The notes: generated by a model not told the origin, from the letters alone. DNA of 64,000 bases from Moraxellaceae bacterium REDSEA-S32_B1 (GCA_001626925.1 LUOR01000007.1:1-64000), one strand, 5' to 3'; shown: positions 30,562 through 41,404, numbered from the stretch's first letter. Program-made: numbers and translations.

Positions 30562-32291
30562 AAATCCTGTGTGTCGATGTTATTTACTTGAGATTCAAAA
30601 TAGGCGTTGAGTAGCGTAAGTTTGGACTGCTCTAGCAGATCAAAATCAAAACGTGCACAGCTCTGTACTAGGCTAATACATTGTTTTAAGAAAATACGTA
30701 GTTCCTCTGTACCAAAGCGTAAAGTCAGATTTTGATTTTCGTGGAAAATCTGTGGACTTGGCAAAATGAGTGAAAATTTATTATTATCGTCGATGGTCAA
30801 AATCGCAGGATGATAAATCACCTCAACGGTTTTTTTACCCAGTGATACCGCAGCGGGCGCCATTTTGTTGACCACAAGTTCGACACCAAACTCTACATTT
30901 TGTTGATCGGTGTTTTTTAACCAGCGAATCAATGCACCAGACCACGGTTGATCAGACTGCTCACGCAGCAGAATAAAGTCACCAGTGCGAAGATGTTTTG
31001 GTAGTGGATTTTGCCAACTCAAGCAGTATCCATTGCTGCTGCGGTTGACGATATACGATTGATAAATCTTCGTAATTTCGGCGTTATAGCGTTGTTCGAA
31101 TGTTTTGCTCGACAGCTTCCATTCTTGATCATTTGCCAAATCGGAAATACTCAGTGCAGAGTTTTGGATCGTGAGGTCACTCTCACGCATCAAACTTTCT
31201 TTAAAATGTTTGGCCCCTGATAAGAAGTAATGCGCCGCACTGATACCAAGTGCAAGTTCAACATTTCCCTCATCAGCAAAACGGGTATTTTTACGCACAC
31301 CATCGTTATTCAATGTGGTCAGCATATGACTTTTAATCACAATATTGAGGTTTTGCTGTTCTTCTTTGGAAAAATAAGCTGCATTGGGCTGCATGGTCGA
31401 CTCAATGTGATTGAGTAGTTCAGTCGCATTGAGATAAATGCTATCTCGTTGGTCCGTAAACTTACTTAATACCGTTGATGGCGCACGATCACCAAAGAGG
31501 TTGCAACAGAATTTTGCTTCTGGGTATGGGTCATTGCTGATTTTAACAAGATGTAGCCAAAATGGCAGACAGTTTTTCAGATGTTTTAGGTCTTCTTGGC
31601 GGAGCTTATGATTATTCAATAAGCTGAGCAGGGCAAGTTCAATGAATGCATTTTCGATATTTTCTTGTTGGGCTTGATATTTTTCTAAACTGACATCGAT
31701 TTTTTCTTTATCGAATTTAAATGCACGTGCCATCCAAATAATGTCATATGCAGTGTGCCAAAAGTGTTTCGGTTCATCAAAATAGATGAGTTGCAATGAA
31801 TAGAGTAGGTCGGTCAACAACTTGAGCACAGCATACGCACAAAAAGTTCTCAGAATGGTCAGTTTCTTTTTACGTGATAATTCAAAGATCGAGAATTTAT
31901 GATTTTCCAGTTGATGTTGAACACGCTTCGCCATATCACGATAGAGCAACGCATGTTGACACTTGATCTCAAGAACAAGGTCGGCAATCTGCTGATCTCG
32001 CAAGGTATCGATCATGGCATTATTCAGATAATGATGCTCAAGAGAGAAGAACAGATGCTGAAGGTCAGGTTCAATGTTTTGCAAGATTTTCCAGCGAGAC
32101 AGATCACTACAGTTTAGACTTCGAAGCTCAAGCAAGGTAACAAAAACTTGCTTGGCAGCTTCGCCAAGATCGAGCTGCATGAGCTGGTTAGCCCAGTTTC
32201 GGGTGTCCGTTTTAAAATTTGAAATATAGGTCAGTTGCTTAATATTTAAATCAACGGACTCTTGGAATAACTTTTCCAACTTTACGGTCAT
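30543..32291 (-). CDS. Large conserved hypothetical with a C-terminal PilZ-like region; in operon with the FimX-like gene
   Basis: C-terminal IVNRSSNGYCLSWQNPLPKHLRTGDFILLRE resembles a PilZ (D/N)xSxxG element; overlaps the downstream ORF by 19 bp. Confidence 0.55.
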   Translation of the reverse strand: MTVKLEKLFQESVDLNIKQLTYISNFKTDTRNWANQLMQLDLGEAAKQVFVTLLELRSLNCSDLSRWKILQNIEPDLQHLFFSLEHHYLNNAMIDTLRDQQIADLVLEIKCQHALLYRDMAKRVQHQLENHKFSIFELSRKKKLTILRTFCAYAVLKLLTDLLYSLQLIYFDEPKHFWHTAYDIIWMARAFKFDKEKIDVSLEKYQAQQENIENAFIELALLSLLNNHKLRQEDLKHLKNCLPFWLHLVKISNDPYPEAKFCCNLFGDRAPSTVLSKFTDQRDSIYLNATELLNHIESTMQPNAAYFSKEEQQNLNIVIKSHMLTTLNNDGVRKNTRFADEGNVELALGISAAHYFLSGAKHFKESLMRESDLTIQNSALSISDLANDQEWKLSSKTFEQRYNAEITKIYQSYIVNRSSNGYCLSWQNPLPKHLRTGDFILLREQSDQPWSGALIRWLKNTDQQNVEFGVELVVNKMAPAAVSLGKKTVEVIYHPAILTIDDNNKFSLILPSPQIFHENQNLTLRFGTEELRIFLKQCISLVQSCARFDFDLLEQSKLTLLNAYFESQVNNIDTQDLWEALK

Positions 32292-32311
32292 GTATTATCC
32301 CCCTAAGAATC

Positions 32312-33376
32312 TCACCCAAAGACATTCAGCGGTGTTTTATGTAGCTCCCCTGACGACTCACGAACGAGTTTTGGCACCAAATAACCTGATAATTCTTTTA
32401 AAAGTGCTTGATAAATTGTTTGTGCTTCGGCGTCTGTTATTAGAAAGTGTGACGCACCTTGCACTTTATCTAAGACGTGCAAATAGTAAGGTAGCACACG
32501 TGCATCAAACAGTCGATAGCTTAACTGGCTTAAAGTTTGAAAATTGTCATTAATTCCTTTTAAAAGTACAGATTGGTTGAATAGTGTCACATTGATCTCG
32601 GATAGCTTGCGCATTGCCACATCAAAATCTGCATCTAACTCATTACCATGATTGCTATGCACCACCATGATGATCTTGCAGCGTGTCGTTGATAAAATCT
32701 TGATTAAATCCTCATCAATACGCTGTGGAATCACTACCGGTAAGCGTGTATGCAGACGGATAGTTTTGATTTGAGGAAGTTCCTCAAAGCGATTAATCCA
32801 CAGTGCCAATTTTTCATTGGAAACTGACAGTGGGTCTCCACCACTTAAGATAATTTCGTTAATCTTCGGGTGGTCGAGAATATATTGTGCAATAGCTTGC
32901 CAATCTTTTGATTTGGGTAAGTTTTCATGATAAGGGAAATGTCGTCTAAAACAATAGCGACAATGAATCGCACATGCACCAGTGATCGTCATCAAAATAC
33001 GAGATTGATACTTATGCAACATGCCTGGTAGGGTGTTGGCTTCAAGCTCACCTAAGGGATCGGCGCTGAATCCTGCTTGAATTTGTTCCTCAATATCTTG
33101 CATTTCCAAGTGATGTGGAAAGACTTGCAAAAATAACGGGTCGTAAGCATTACTAGTTTGCATCTTGGCAACGAACTGACGAGGCACACGCAATTTAAAT
33201 TGCTGATGCGCATGTTGTGACAGTAGTTGTTCTGATTTGAGGTCGCTTGCAGATAAGTTTAGCAGTGCCAAAAGTTCGTCTGGATCAGAAATTAAATCAT
33301 TCAGTTGCGATTGCCAGTTTTTCTCTTGGTATAAATAGTTTATCATGCGACACAAATTGATAATGCGATGCGGCAT
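32312..33376 (-). CDS. epmB: EF-P beta-lysylation protein EpmB (lysine 2,3-aminomutase-like radical SAM)
   Basis: CAIHCRYCFRRHFPY radical-SAM CxxxCxxC, ILSGGDPLSVSN, PYYLHVLDKVQGASHF; divergent from efp. Confidence 0.93.
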   Translation of the reverse strand: MPHRIINLCRMINYLYQEKNWQSQLNDLISDPDELLALLNLSASDLKSEQLLSQHAHQQFKLRVPRQFVAKMQTSNAYDPLFLQVFPHHLEMQDIEEQIQAGFSADPLGELEANTLPGMLHKYQSRILMTITGACAIHCRYCFRRHFPYHENLPKSKDWQAIAQYILDHPKINEIILSGGDPLSVSNEKLALWINRFEELPQIKTIRLHTRLPVVIPQRIDEDLIKILSTTRCKIIMVVHSNHGNELDADFDVAMRKLSEINVTLFNQSVLLKGINDNFQTLSQLSYRLFDARVLPYYLHVLDKVQGASHFLITDAEAQTIYQALLKELSGYLVPKLVRESSGELHKTPLNVFG

Positions 33377-33428
33377 TATAGTATAGTTGAACCGTTTATT
33401 TTTTTTATAAAGTTGGAGTGTGCCGATC

Positions 33429-33998
33429 ATGGCCAATTATTCTACAAATGAATTCAAGTCAGGTCTTAAGGTAATGCTTGACGGTAACCCATGTTCAATC
33501 ATGGAAAATGAATATGTAAAACCAGGTAAAGGGCAAGCCTTTAACCGTGTGAAATTGCGTAATCTCAAATCAGGTAAAGTATTAGAAAAAACCTTTCGCT
33601 CTGGTGAAAGCCTAGAAGCTGCTGACATCATGGAAGTTGAGATGGAATATCTCTACAACGACGGTGAAATGTGGCACTTCATGAATTCTGAAAATTTTGA
33701 GCAAATCGCTGCCGACAAAACAGCAATGGGCGATGCAGCAAAATGGCTTAAAGATGACTCAAATGAAAAATGCACCATCATGCTGTTCAATGGCGTACCA
33801 TTGAATGTCAATGCACCGAACTTTGTGATCTTAAAAATTGTTGAAACTGATCCAGGTGTCAAAGGTGATACAGCGGGTACAGGTGGTAAGCCTGCAACAC
33901 TTGAAACTGGTGCTGTGGTACGTGTACCGTTATTCGTTCAGCAAGAAGAAAGTATCCGTGTTGATACACGTACAGGTGATTACTTAGAACGTGCGTAA
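33429..33998 (+). CDS. efp: Elongation factor P
   Basis: [28 protein letters not shown] (modified Lys loop), C-terminal [13 protein letters not shown]. Confidence 0.97.
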   Translation: MANYSTNEFKSGLKVMLDGNPCSIMENEYVKPGKGQAFNRVKLRNLKSGKVLEKTFRSGESLEAADIMEVEMEYLYNDGEMWHFMNSENFEQIAADKTAMGDAAKWLKDDSNEKCTIMLFNGVPLNVNAPNFVILKIVETDPGVKGDTAGTGGKPATLETGAVVRVPLFVQQEESIRVDTRTGDYLERA

Positions 33999-34037
33999 AT
34001 GGAACGTGCTTAATTTTTGAGCCATATTTAACAACTT

Positions 34038-34069
34038 AAAAAGGAGATGATTAATTTATCTCCTTTTTT
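34038..34069 (+). terminator. Terminator after efp
   Basis: AAAAGGAGATGATTAATTTATCTCCTTTTTT. Confidence 0.8.
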
Positions 34070-34211
34070 AATGCCAATTTTATGCCAAAGTCGTAGTTCC
34101 AAAGTCGTAGAGATGCAGTACAGTTGAAACAAAATTGTTGCCCAATAATTCATAGAGTCACTTCACTGAATCATTGAAATGCTAAGCAACAACAACGGGT
34201 AAGGTATCAAC

Positions 34212-36315
34212 ATGGATGTGACAAATAAACAATCCACCACAAAATCGAAAATCATTTGGGTTTTAATTGCGATTGTCGGTGCGATTTCTTTTGGGATCTT
34301 GGCACTCAGTCGAGGTGAGCATGTCAATGCCGTATGGCTTGTACTTGCTGCGGTGTGTATTTATAGCATCGCTTATCGTTTTTATAGTTTATTCATCGCC
34401 CAAAAAGTCTTCGAGCTGAATGATCGACGATTGACGCCTGCGCATCGACTCAAAGATGGCTTGGACTATGTCCCAACCAATAAATATGTCTTGTATGGAC
34501 ATCACTTTGCAGCGATTGCAGGTGCAGGACCTTTGGTCGGACCAATTCTCGCTGCACAAATGGGTTATTTACCCGGTACGATTTGGCTCTTGGTCGGTGT
34601 GGTGATGGCAGGTGCAGTACAAGATTTCTTGGTGCTGTTCATTTCGACACGACGTGACGGTCGCTCACTGGGTGAAATTGCAAAGCAGGAGCTTGGCTCT
34701 TTTTGCAGGTGTGATCGTGATGCTCGGTGCGCTTGGGGTGATGGTTATCATTCTTGCGGTATTGGCGCTTGTAGTTGTTAAAGCATTGGCGGAAAGTCCA
34801 TGGGGCGTATTCAGTATTGCAGCGACCATTCCAATTGCCTTGTTTATGGGCATTTACATGCGCTTTATCCGTCCTGGGAAAATTGCGGAAGTATCAATTA
34901 TCGGTTTTGTATTGATGATGCTTGGTATTGTCTATGGCGGTCATATTGCCGCTGACCCATATTGGGGGCCACTCTTTACCTTGACAGGTACGCAGCTCAC
35001 TTGGGCGCTGGTGATTTATGGTTTTGTCGCATCGGTACTGCCGGTATGGTTATTACTTGCGCCACGTGATTATCTTTCTACTTTCTTGAAAATTGGTGTG
35101 ATTGCAGGACTCGCGATCGGTATCGTGATTGCATTACCTGAGATGAAAATGCCTGCAGTGACGCAGTTCGTCGATGGTACAGGACCTGTATTCTCTGGTT
35201 CATTATTTCCGTTTCTTTTTATCACCATTGCTTGTGGTGCGATTTCAGGCTTTCACGCTTTGGTATCAAGTGGTACCACACCAAAATTGGTCGATAATGA
35301 AGTCAATATTCGTATGATCGGCTACGGCGGTATGTTGATGGAGTCTTTTGTTGCGATCATGGCGATGATCTGTGCCACTGTGCTTGATCCGGGTGTTTAC
35401 TTTGCGATTAATGCACCTGCTGCGGTAATCGGTACAACGGTGGAAAGTGCATCTGAAGCAGTGCGTCAGCTTGGTTTTGTGGTCAGTCCTGAGATGCTCT
35501 CAACTTTGGCAAAAGAGGTGGGTGAGCATACGATTTTATCTCGGACTGGTGGTGCGCCAACCTTTGCGATCGGTATGGCGCATATTATTTCCGAGATTTT
35601 CAATAGTCGTGCCATGATGTCATTTTGGTATCACTTTGCGATTTTGTTTGAAGCCTTATTCATCTTGACTGCGGTCGATGCAGGAACACGTGCTTGTCGT
35701 TTTATGGTGCAAGACACTGCGGGAATCGTGATTCCAGCGATTAAAAATTCAAGTTCATTTGTCGGCAACTTGATCGGTACAGGTGTCGCAGTATCCGCAT
35801 GGGGCTTCTTCGTCTATCAAGGCGTAGTCGATCCGCTCGGCGGGATTAACTCCTTGTGGCCACTCTTTGGTGTCGGTAACCAAATGCTTGCTGCAATGGC
35901 ATTGATTTTGGGTACGGTGATTTTGTTTAAGATGAAAAAGGAAAAATATGTTTGGGTGACCATTGTCCCAACCATTTTCTTGTTCATCACCTGTATGACT
36001 GCGGGTTGGCAAAAGATTTTCCATGAAAATCCAAAAATTGGCTTCCTTGCACAGGCGAATCGTTTCAAAGAAGCTTTGGCTCGTGATGAAATCCTTGCGC
36101 CTGCAAAATCTGTTGCAGAAATGCAAACTGTGATTTTCTCCAATCAAATCAATGCGGCGTTATGTGCATTCTTTATGATTGTGGCGATTGTGATGATCTT
36201 TGCGTCGATCGGCATTATTCGCCGTGCTTTGGCAAGCCCAACGCCAACGGTGAGAGAGGCGGAAGCGATTTATTCAGAGAAACCGATGACGGCCAATGAA
36301 TTCAAAGGACACTGA
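34212..36315 (+). pseudogene. cstA: Carbon starvation protein A, frameshifted near 34700
   Basis: ORF 34212-34781 gives CstA to ...RDGRSLGEIAKQELGSF; ORF 34612-36315 continues FAGVIVMLGALGVMVIILAVLALVVVKALAESPWGVFS. Removing one T from TTTTT at 34700-34704 joins them. Confidence 0.88.
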
Positions 36316-36635
36316 TGATGCAGATCAAACCATTTAATTTAAAACTGTTTAGAAACGGCAAAAGTGTGATGGTACGCATTATTAAATTCACCATCTTGTC
36401 GCAAAAGCACCTGCTACTTTCACCTAAAAACTGGTCAAGAATCGCTGAGTTGTGGCAACGACTTCAGCAGAGTTTTCGGCTAATGGTTGGCGTGCCTGAT
36501 TATCAGGCGTATGTTGCGCATATGCGTGAGCATCATCCCGATCTTGAAGCTATGGATGAAAAGACATTCTTTCGTTACTGTGTTGATGCGCGTTATCCAT
36601 CTAAAGCAGGAAATATGAAGAAATGTCCGTGTTAA
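36315..36635 (+). CDS. YbdD/YjiX family protein (CstA-associated)
   Basis: MVGVPDYQAYVAHMREHHPDLEAMDEKTFFRYCVDARYPSKAGNMKKCPC; directly after cstA. Confidence 0.88.
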   Translation: MMQIKPFNLKLFRNGKSVMVRIIKFTILSQKHLLLSPKNWSRIAELWQRLQQSFRLMVGVPDYQAYVAHMREHHPDLEAMDEKTFFRYCVDARYPSKAGNMKKCPC

Positions 36636-36789
36636 GACGTGTTGTGTAAGATCAAAATTTGCAACGATTTTTCGCAGTAAAGATCACATTGCAATCTCTA
36701 AATCGTGTACTCTTATTATCAAGTGTGTTGTATTGCACTGTGTTGAGAGGCACGATTTTTTTATTATTTAAAAATATTCAGGGATAGTT

Positions 36790-37785
36790 ATGCTGTGGTC
36801 AAAAAATAAATTGGATAATATGCAATCTGTAGATACAAATCATCAGTTGGATTCAGCGCAGACCACAGAAAAATTGGCTGAACTCCAAGCACAGCTTACC
36901 GAGATTTTCCCTAAACTTGAGCAATATCTTGATCAACTCAACCAAGTGGTTTTGGATAAACCTGAACAAATCAAACTGGCGGTATGTTGCCTCATCGCCG
37001 AGGGGCATCTATTGTTTGAAGATATTCCTGGACTGGGTAAAACTACCTTGGCACAGGCTTTGGCGACTTTGTCAGGTTTGCATTATCAACGGATTCAATT
37101 CACCAATGATTTGCTTCCAAGTGATATTTTAGGCTCAAATATTTTTCATCCTGAAAAATCTCAATTTGAATTTAATCAAGGGGCGATTTTTAGTCAGATT
37201 TTACTTGCCGATGAGATCAACCGCAGTAGCCCAAAGACGCAAAGTGCGCTACTTGAGGCAATGGAAGAAGGTATGGTGTCGATTGAAGGTGTGCGTCATC
37301 AGTTGCCACAACCATTTTGGGTGATCGCCACGCAAAATCCGCTACAACAATCGGGCACTTACCCTTTGCCTGAGTCACAGCTTGATCGGTTCTTGATGCG
37401 CCTGTCGATGGGCTATCCATCCGTAGAGGCGGAGCGTGCATTATTACGTGGTGAAGATCGACGTAAATTGCTGGATGAAATTGATCCCGTGCTCTCTCAA
37501 GATGAGGTGCTACGTTTGCAGGCTTTACGTGAACAAGTGATTTTATCGGATGCCATTTTGGATTATTTACAACGACTCACAGCATGGACTCGCAGTAAAG
37601 TCACAGGTTTATCGACTCGTGGTTTATTGGCATTGAAACGTGCCACGCAAGCTTATGCGCTGATACAGGGGCGAGGCTATGTGATTCATGAAGATGTGCA
37701 AGCGGTGTTTGCTTCGGTGGTGGCGCATCGTATTCACCTGTCGGAGCAAGATTTAAAACAGGCTGTGCAGACGATTGAACTTTAA
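36790..37785 (+). CDS. MoxR family AAA+ ATPase
   Basis: EDIPGLGKTTLAQALA, LLADEINRSSPKTQSALLEAMEEG, ATQNPLQQSGTYPLPESQLDRFL. Confidence 0.95.
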   Translation: MLWSKNKLDNMQSVDTNHQLDSAQTTEKLAELQAQLTEIFPKLEQYLDQLNQVVLDKPEQIKLAVCCLIAEGHLLFEDIPGLGKTTLAQALATLSGLHYQRIQFTNDLLPSDILGSNIFHPEKSQFEFNQGAIFSQILLADEINRSSPKTQSALLEAMEEGMVSIEGVRHQLPQPFWVIATQNPLQQSGTYPLPESQLDRFLMRLSMGYPSVEAERALLRGEDRRKLLDEIDPVLSQDEVLRLQALREQVILSDAILDYLQRLTAWTRSKVTGLSTRGLLALKRATQAYALIQGRGYVIHEDVQAVFASVVAHRIHLSEQDLKQAVQTIEL

Positions 37786-37823
37786 AAAAAATTAACGCAA
37801 ATCCTGATTGACGATGACTAAAT

Positions 37824-38744
37824 ATGATTAAAAAACGATGGCAAAAATGGATTGGCAGACGCTTCAAGCTGACCGAGCAACGTACGCTCAAGCAAAATGA
37901 CGTGTTTGTGTTTTTCAATCGGGAAGGTTATCTGTTTTTAGTATTGTTGATCATTACCTTTATTGCAGGGGTGAATTACGCCAACAACTTAATTTTGGCG
38001 TTGTGCTTTTTGCTCACAGGGATTTTGGTGCTGAGTTTTTATTTGGCATTTCGTCAACTTTATGGCTTAACGATTGATTTGGAAGTGGAACAGCTTGGTC
38101 AAGTTGCACAGCCGTTGACTTTAAAATTTCAATTCCAACCTGCAAAAAATCAAATTCATCTACATTTACGTTGTCAGTTTCAAAATACAGCCAAGAAAAT
38201 CACTGTGCTGAAATCGCCAATGGTCGTGCAATTTACCGACACACCGCTACAACGTGGTTTACATCGTTTAGAGCGCTTTAATTTTTTTAGTGTTTATCCG
38301 TTTGGCATAATCAAAGCATGGAGCTATGTCTTTCCACAGCAGGAGATTTGGATTGCACCGATGCCGATCGAAGTGGATTTACAGCAATATGGCTTGCGTC
38401 AGCAAAATGAACGTGAACAAGTCGGCAATGAAGACTTTAGTCATCTTCGAGAGTTTCAATCGGGCGATGCGTTGAATCGGATTGCATGGCAACAATATGC
38501 CAAAGGACGAGGCTTATTGGTAAAAACTTTTGAACAGCATCAACATCAGCAATTGGATTTTAATTACGCTCAAATGACACTGTCATTACATGAGGAGAAA
38601 TTAAGTCAACTCATGTACTTGGTGCAACAAGCTTACGATCAACATATGGCATTTTCTCTGCAACTGCCGTCAGCTCAGCTCCCGCTTGGGATGGGTGAAC
38701 AGCATTATCATCAAGCCAAATTGATGCTTGCACAGGAGCCTTGA
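37824..38744 (+). CDS. DUF58 domain-containing protein
   Basis: EDFSHLREFQSGDALNRIAWQQYAKGRGLLVKTFE, two N-terminal TMs; follows moxR. Confidence 0.9.
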   Translation: MIKKRWQKWIGRRFKLTEQRTLKQNDVFVFFNREGYLFLVLLIITFIAGVNYANNLILALCFLLTGILVLSFYLAFRQLYGLTIDLEVEQLGQVAQPLTLKFQFQPAKNQIHLHLRCQFQNTAKKITVLKSPMVVQFTDTPLQRGLHRLERFNFFSVYPFGIIKAWSYVFPQQEIWIAPMPIEVDLQQYGLRQQNEREQVGNEDFSHLREFQSGDALNRIAWQQYAKGRGLLVKTFEQHQHQQLDFNYAQMTLSLHEEKLSQLMYLVQQAYDQHMAFSLQLPSAQLPLGMGEQHYHQAKLMLAQEP

Positions 38745-40936
38745 TGATGAGAATTTTCGAGGCAAAGAAAAACAGTGCTGATCAATTTGAGGGTGGAACT
38801 GAAAATCAGCTCAGCGCAAATGTACGCCAAGCGATCGCTTATAGCCCGCTCAGCCAAAAGAATTATCAATCCTTATTACTTGCTACCTTTCTGGTGCTAT
38901 TACCACATTTCTATTATTTACCGATTGCACAGACAGCCTTGATGCTCTTGGTATTGGCTTTTTGGCAATGGCAAATTTTCAAACATGGCACGATTGTACA
39001 GACACAAAAAGGCTTAAGCGCAAAGCTATTGCAATATGCTGTGGTGATTACAGGTTTAGTGATTATTTTTGCCCAGTATCACACTTTTGTTGGCGTTGAT
39101 GCGGGTTGTGCAGCTTTAGCTTTAATTCTACTAGGTAAAGGTTATGAGCTAAAAAATTATCGGGATGGCATTATTCATTTTAATTTTGCGCTGTTTGTAG
39201 CTGCGGCAGCATTTTTATATGGTCAGGGGATTTTTACCACCATTGCGGTATTGATTGCGATTTTTCAATGTTTCTATGGCATGTACCAGTTGCAAAGCTA
39301 TCATAGTGCTTATGAAGAAGTGCTGGTGCAAGATGTGTCGGTCAAGCAACTCAGACAACATGCATTTAAAACGGTGTTGAAATTATTGGGGTTTGCTGCG
39401 CCGATTATGGTGATGTTGTTCTTATTTTTCCCACGTTTTCCACCGCTGTGGAGTATGCCAAGTAATAATAAACAAGCGACGACAGGCGTCAGCGACAGTA
39501 TGACACCAGGCGATATTGCCAATCTCAGTCAGTCCAATGCGTTGGCATTTCGAGTGGTTTTTGATGATCCAAATCAAATGCCAACGCCAAGCAATCTGTA
39601 CTGGCGAGCGATGGTCCTGGATGACTATGATGGCACGACGTGGACACCAAGCCGTATGACCCGCTACAACTACGGTCTGTTGCCTGAACGTGGTCAATCG
39701 ACTTGGCAAATCCCGAATTGGTATCAAGTTCCAAATGGTCAAAGTGCAAGGCTTGCCAATTATCAACTGATCTTGGAGCCGACATTTCAGCGTTGGGTCT
39801 ATAGTCTTGATCATAGCGTGTCACAGTTTCCGCTACGCATGAAGCCTGATTTAAGCATTCAGTCTTTTGGAGAAATTGCTCGTCGAGAGCAGTTTGATCT
39901 TGCCTATATTATACCAAAACCACGTGCCAATATTGTGCTAGATGACCTAACTCGGCAGTATAGTTTGGCGTTGCCAGAGGGGCGTAATACCCAAACATTG
40001 GCATTTGCACAGCAACTATTTCAACAACAAGGCAATGATCCTAAGCGTTATGCCAATGCCGTTCTCAGTTGGATTCGCACCAATAATTTCAGCTATACCT
40101 TATCACCGCCATTGCTTGGTGAAGAACGCATTGATGATTTTCTGTTTCGGACTCGATCAGGATTTTGTGAACATTATGCTTCGGCATATACCAATTTAAT
40201 GCGGATGGTCGGTATTCCTGCTCGTGTTGTGGTGGGCTATCAAGGCGGAAAGTCTGCGCCTGATGGTGCGTCTTGGGAAGTGCGTCAGCTCGATGCGCAT
40301 GCGTGGACGGAAGTTTGGTTTGCAGGTGAAGGTTGGGTGCGTATTGATCCGACTGCTGCGATTGCGCCTGATCGGGTTAATCTCGGCATGCAAGACTATG
40401 CCAATCAAAATGATACTGTATTTGGTGATAGTGCACTGAGTAATTGGTCGGGCTCAAGCAACCTGCTCATGCAAGCTCGGATTTGGATGGACTATGCCAG
40501 TTATCAATGGCAAAGCAAAGTAGTGGGCTTCGATCAAGGCACACAACGAGATTGGCTAAAGAAATTTTCTATTGATAATTTGTCTGAACAGTTGATTGTA
40601 CTCATCGTAACATTGATTACTGTAATTGGCTTGGTGGTATGGTGGTTATCCCGTCAGCAAAAAATAAAACGTTCCAAGCTCGATCAAGCGATAGAAAATC
40701 TCTCTAAACGACTACAAAAAATTGGATTGAACCGTCAGCTAAATGAACCCGTATTAACATGGCTTCAACGGATACAACTTGATAATCAAGCCAATCAACG
40801 CTTATTAGCACAGCAACAGCTTGATGAAATTATTCAGCGATATACGCAACATCAATATATTGCCAAGTTGAGTGATGCGCAGTTGCACGAGCTTATACAG
40901 TTGTTGGCGAAATATACAATCACACCAAAAAGCTAA
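38741..40936 (+). CDS. DUF3488 / transglutaminase-like membrane protein (TgpA-like)
   Basis: Multi-TM N-terminus; TRSGFCEHYASAYTNLMRMVGIPARVVVGYQGG...DAHAWTEVWF catalytic Cys/His/Asp. Confidence 0.93.
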   Translation: MMMRIFEAKKNSADQFEGGTENQLSANVRQAIAYSPLSQKNYQSLLLATFLVLLPHFYYLPIAQTALMLLVLAFWQWQIFKHGTIVQTQKGLSAKLLQYAVVITGLVIIFAQYHTFVGVDAGCAALALILLGKGYELKNYRDGIIHFNFALFVAAAAFLYGQGIFTTIAVLIAIFQCFYGMYQLQSYHSAYEEVLVQDVSVKQLRQHAFKTVLKLLGFAAPIMVMLFLFFPRFPPLWSMPSNNKQATTGVSDSMTPGDIANLSQSNALAFRVVFDDPNQMPTPSNLYWRAMVLDDYDGTTWTPSRMTRYNYGLLPERGQSTWQIPNWYQVPNGQSARLANYQLILEPTFQRWVYSLDHSVSQFPLRMKPDLSIQSFGEIARREQFDLAYIIPKPRANIVLDDLTRQYSLALPEGRNTQTLAFAQQLFQQQGNDPKRYANAVLSWIRTNNFSYTLSPPLLGEERIDDFLFRTRSGFCEHYASAYTNLMRMVGIPARVVVGYQGGKSAPDGASWEVRQLDAHAWTEVWFAGEGWVRIDPTAAIAPDRVNLGMQDYANQNDTVFGDSALSNWSGSSNLLMQARIWMDYASYQWQSKVVGFDQGTQRDWLKKFSIDNLSEQLIVLIVTLITVIGLVVWWLSRQQKIKRSKLDQAIENLSKRLQKIGLNRQLNEPVLTWLQRIQLDNQANQRLLAQQQLDEIIQRYTQHQYIAKLSDAQLHELIQLLAKYTITPKS

Positions 40937-40983
40937 AAAAACACTTGTCTATCTAGGCAATAGTGCTATTATTCGCATCACTT

Positions 40984-41060
40984 AGGCGTATAGCTCAGTT
41001 GGTTAGAGCGCTACGTTGACATCGTAGAGGTCAGCAGTTCGAATCTGCTTACGCCTACCA
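40984..41060 (+). tRNA. tRNA-Val (anticodon GAC)
   Basis: AGGCGTA/TACGCCT acceptor, CTACG-TTGACAT-CGTAG anticodon arm, GTTCGAAT T-loop, encoded CCA; 77 nt. Confidence 0.97.
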
Positions 41061-41066
41061 AGTTAC

Positions 41067-41102
41067 AAAAAGACTGATAAGCTATGCTGATCAGTCTTTT
41101 TT
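41067..41102 (+). terminator. Terminator after tRNA-Val
   Basis: AAAAAGACTGAT...ATCAGTCTTTTTT. Confidence 0.75.
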
Positions 41103-41176
41103 ATTTTCTGTTATTCATCAAAAATAAAAAAAACGCATCAAGCGTCATTTTTTATCGATTGCTAAAATCTTTGCGA

Positions 41177-41404
41177 TCAGTGTGGCGTTGGTTGGATCAC
41201 TTGCTGAATTTCTTTACGTGTATAGCCGCGAGAAAGCAGAAGTTTCTTGAGCCCAGAGATCAGGTCTTGATCTTGCGTGTTGCCAAGGATTTGAAAAAGT
41301 TGCTCGCAAGATTTACCTGCGTAGTCATTTTCAATGCATGCTATATGGTTGCGCTGTGTATTTTGATGTTGATTCGACAATACAAAACGATGTAATAAAC
41401 TCAT
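41177..41404 (-). CDS. Small hypothetical protein (75 aa)
   Basis: ORF MSLLHRFVLSNQHQ...KKLLLSRGYTRKEIQQVIQPTPH. Helical C-terminus; family not recognised. Confidence 0.45.
   Translation of the reverse strand: MSLLHRFVLSNQHQNTQRNHIACIENDYAGKSCEQLFQILGNTQDQDLISGLKKLLLSRGYTRKEIQQVIQPTPH

Noticed and set aside
32290-32553. Plus-strand ORF 32290-32553 (87 aa) and many other 60-130 aa antisense ORFs in the track
   Set aside because: They lie antisense to well-supported genes (here epmB), have biased composition and no family motifs; treated as shadow ORFs.
33377-33436. Upstream ATG of epmB at 33436
   Set aside because: It would overlap the efp start and add 20 non-conserved residues; the internal Met at 33376 (MPHRIINL) fits better.
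35755-36147. Minus-strand ORFs (130 and 108 aa) inside cstA
   Set aside because: Antisense to a recognisable CstA coding region; no motif support.
40984-41060. tRNA-Val as an island or prophage insertion point
   Set aside because: No integrase or phage genes downstream; only a terminator, a small ORF and 6S RNA.
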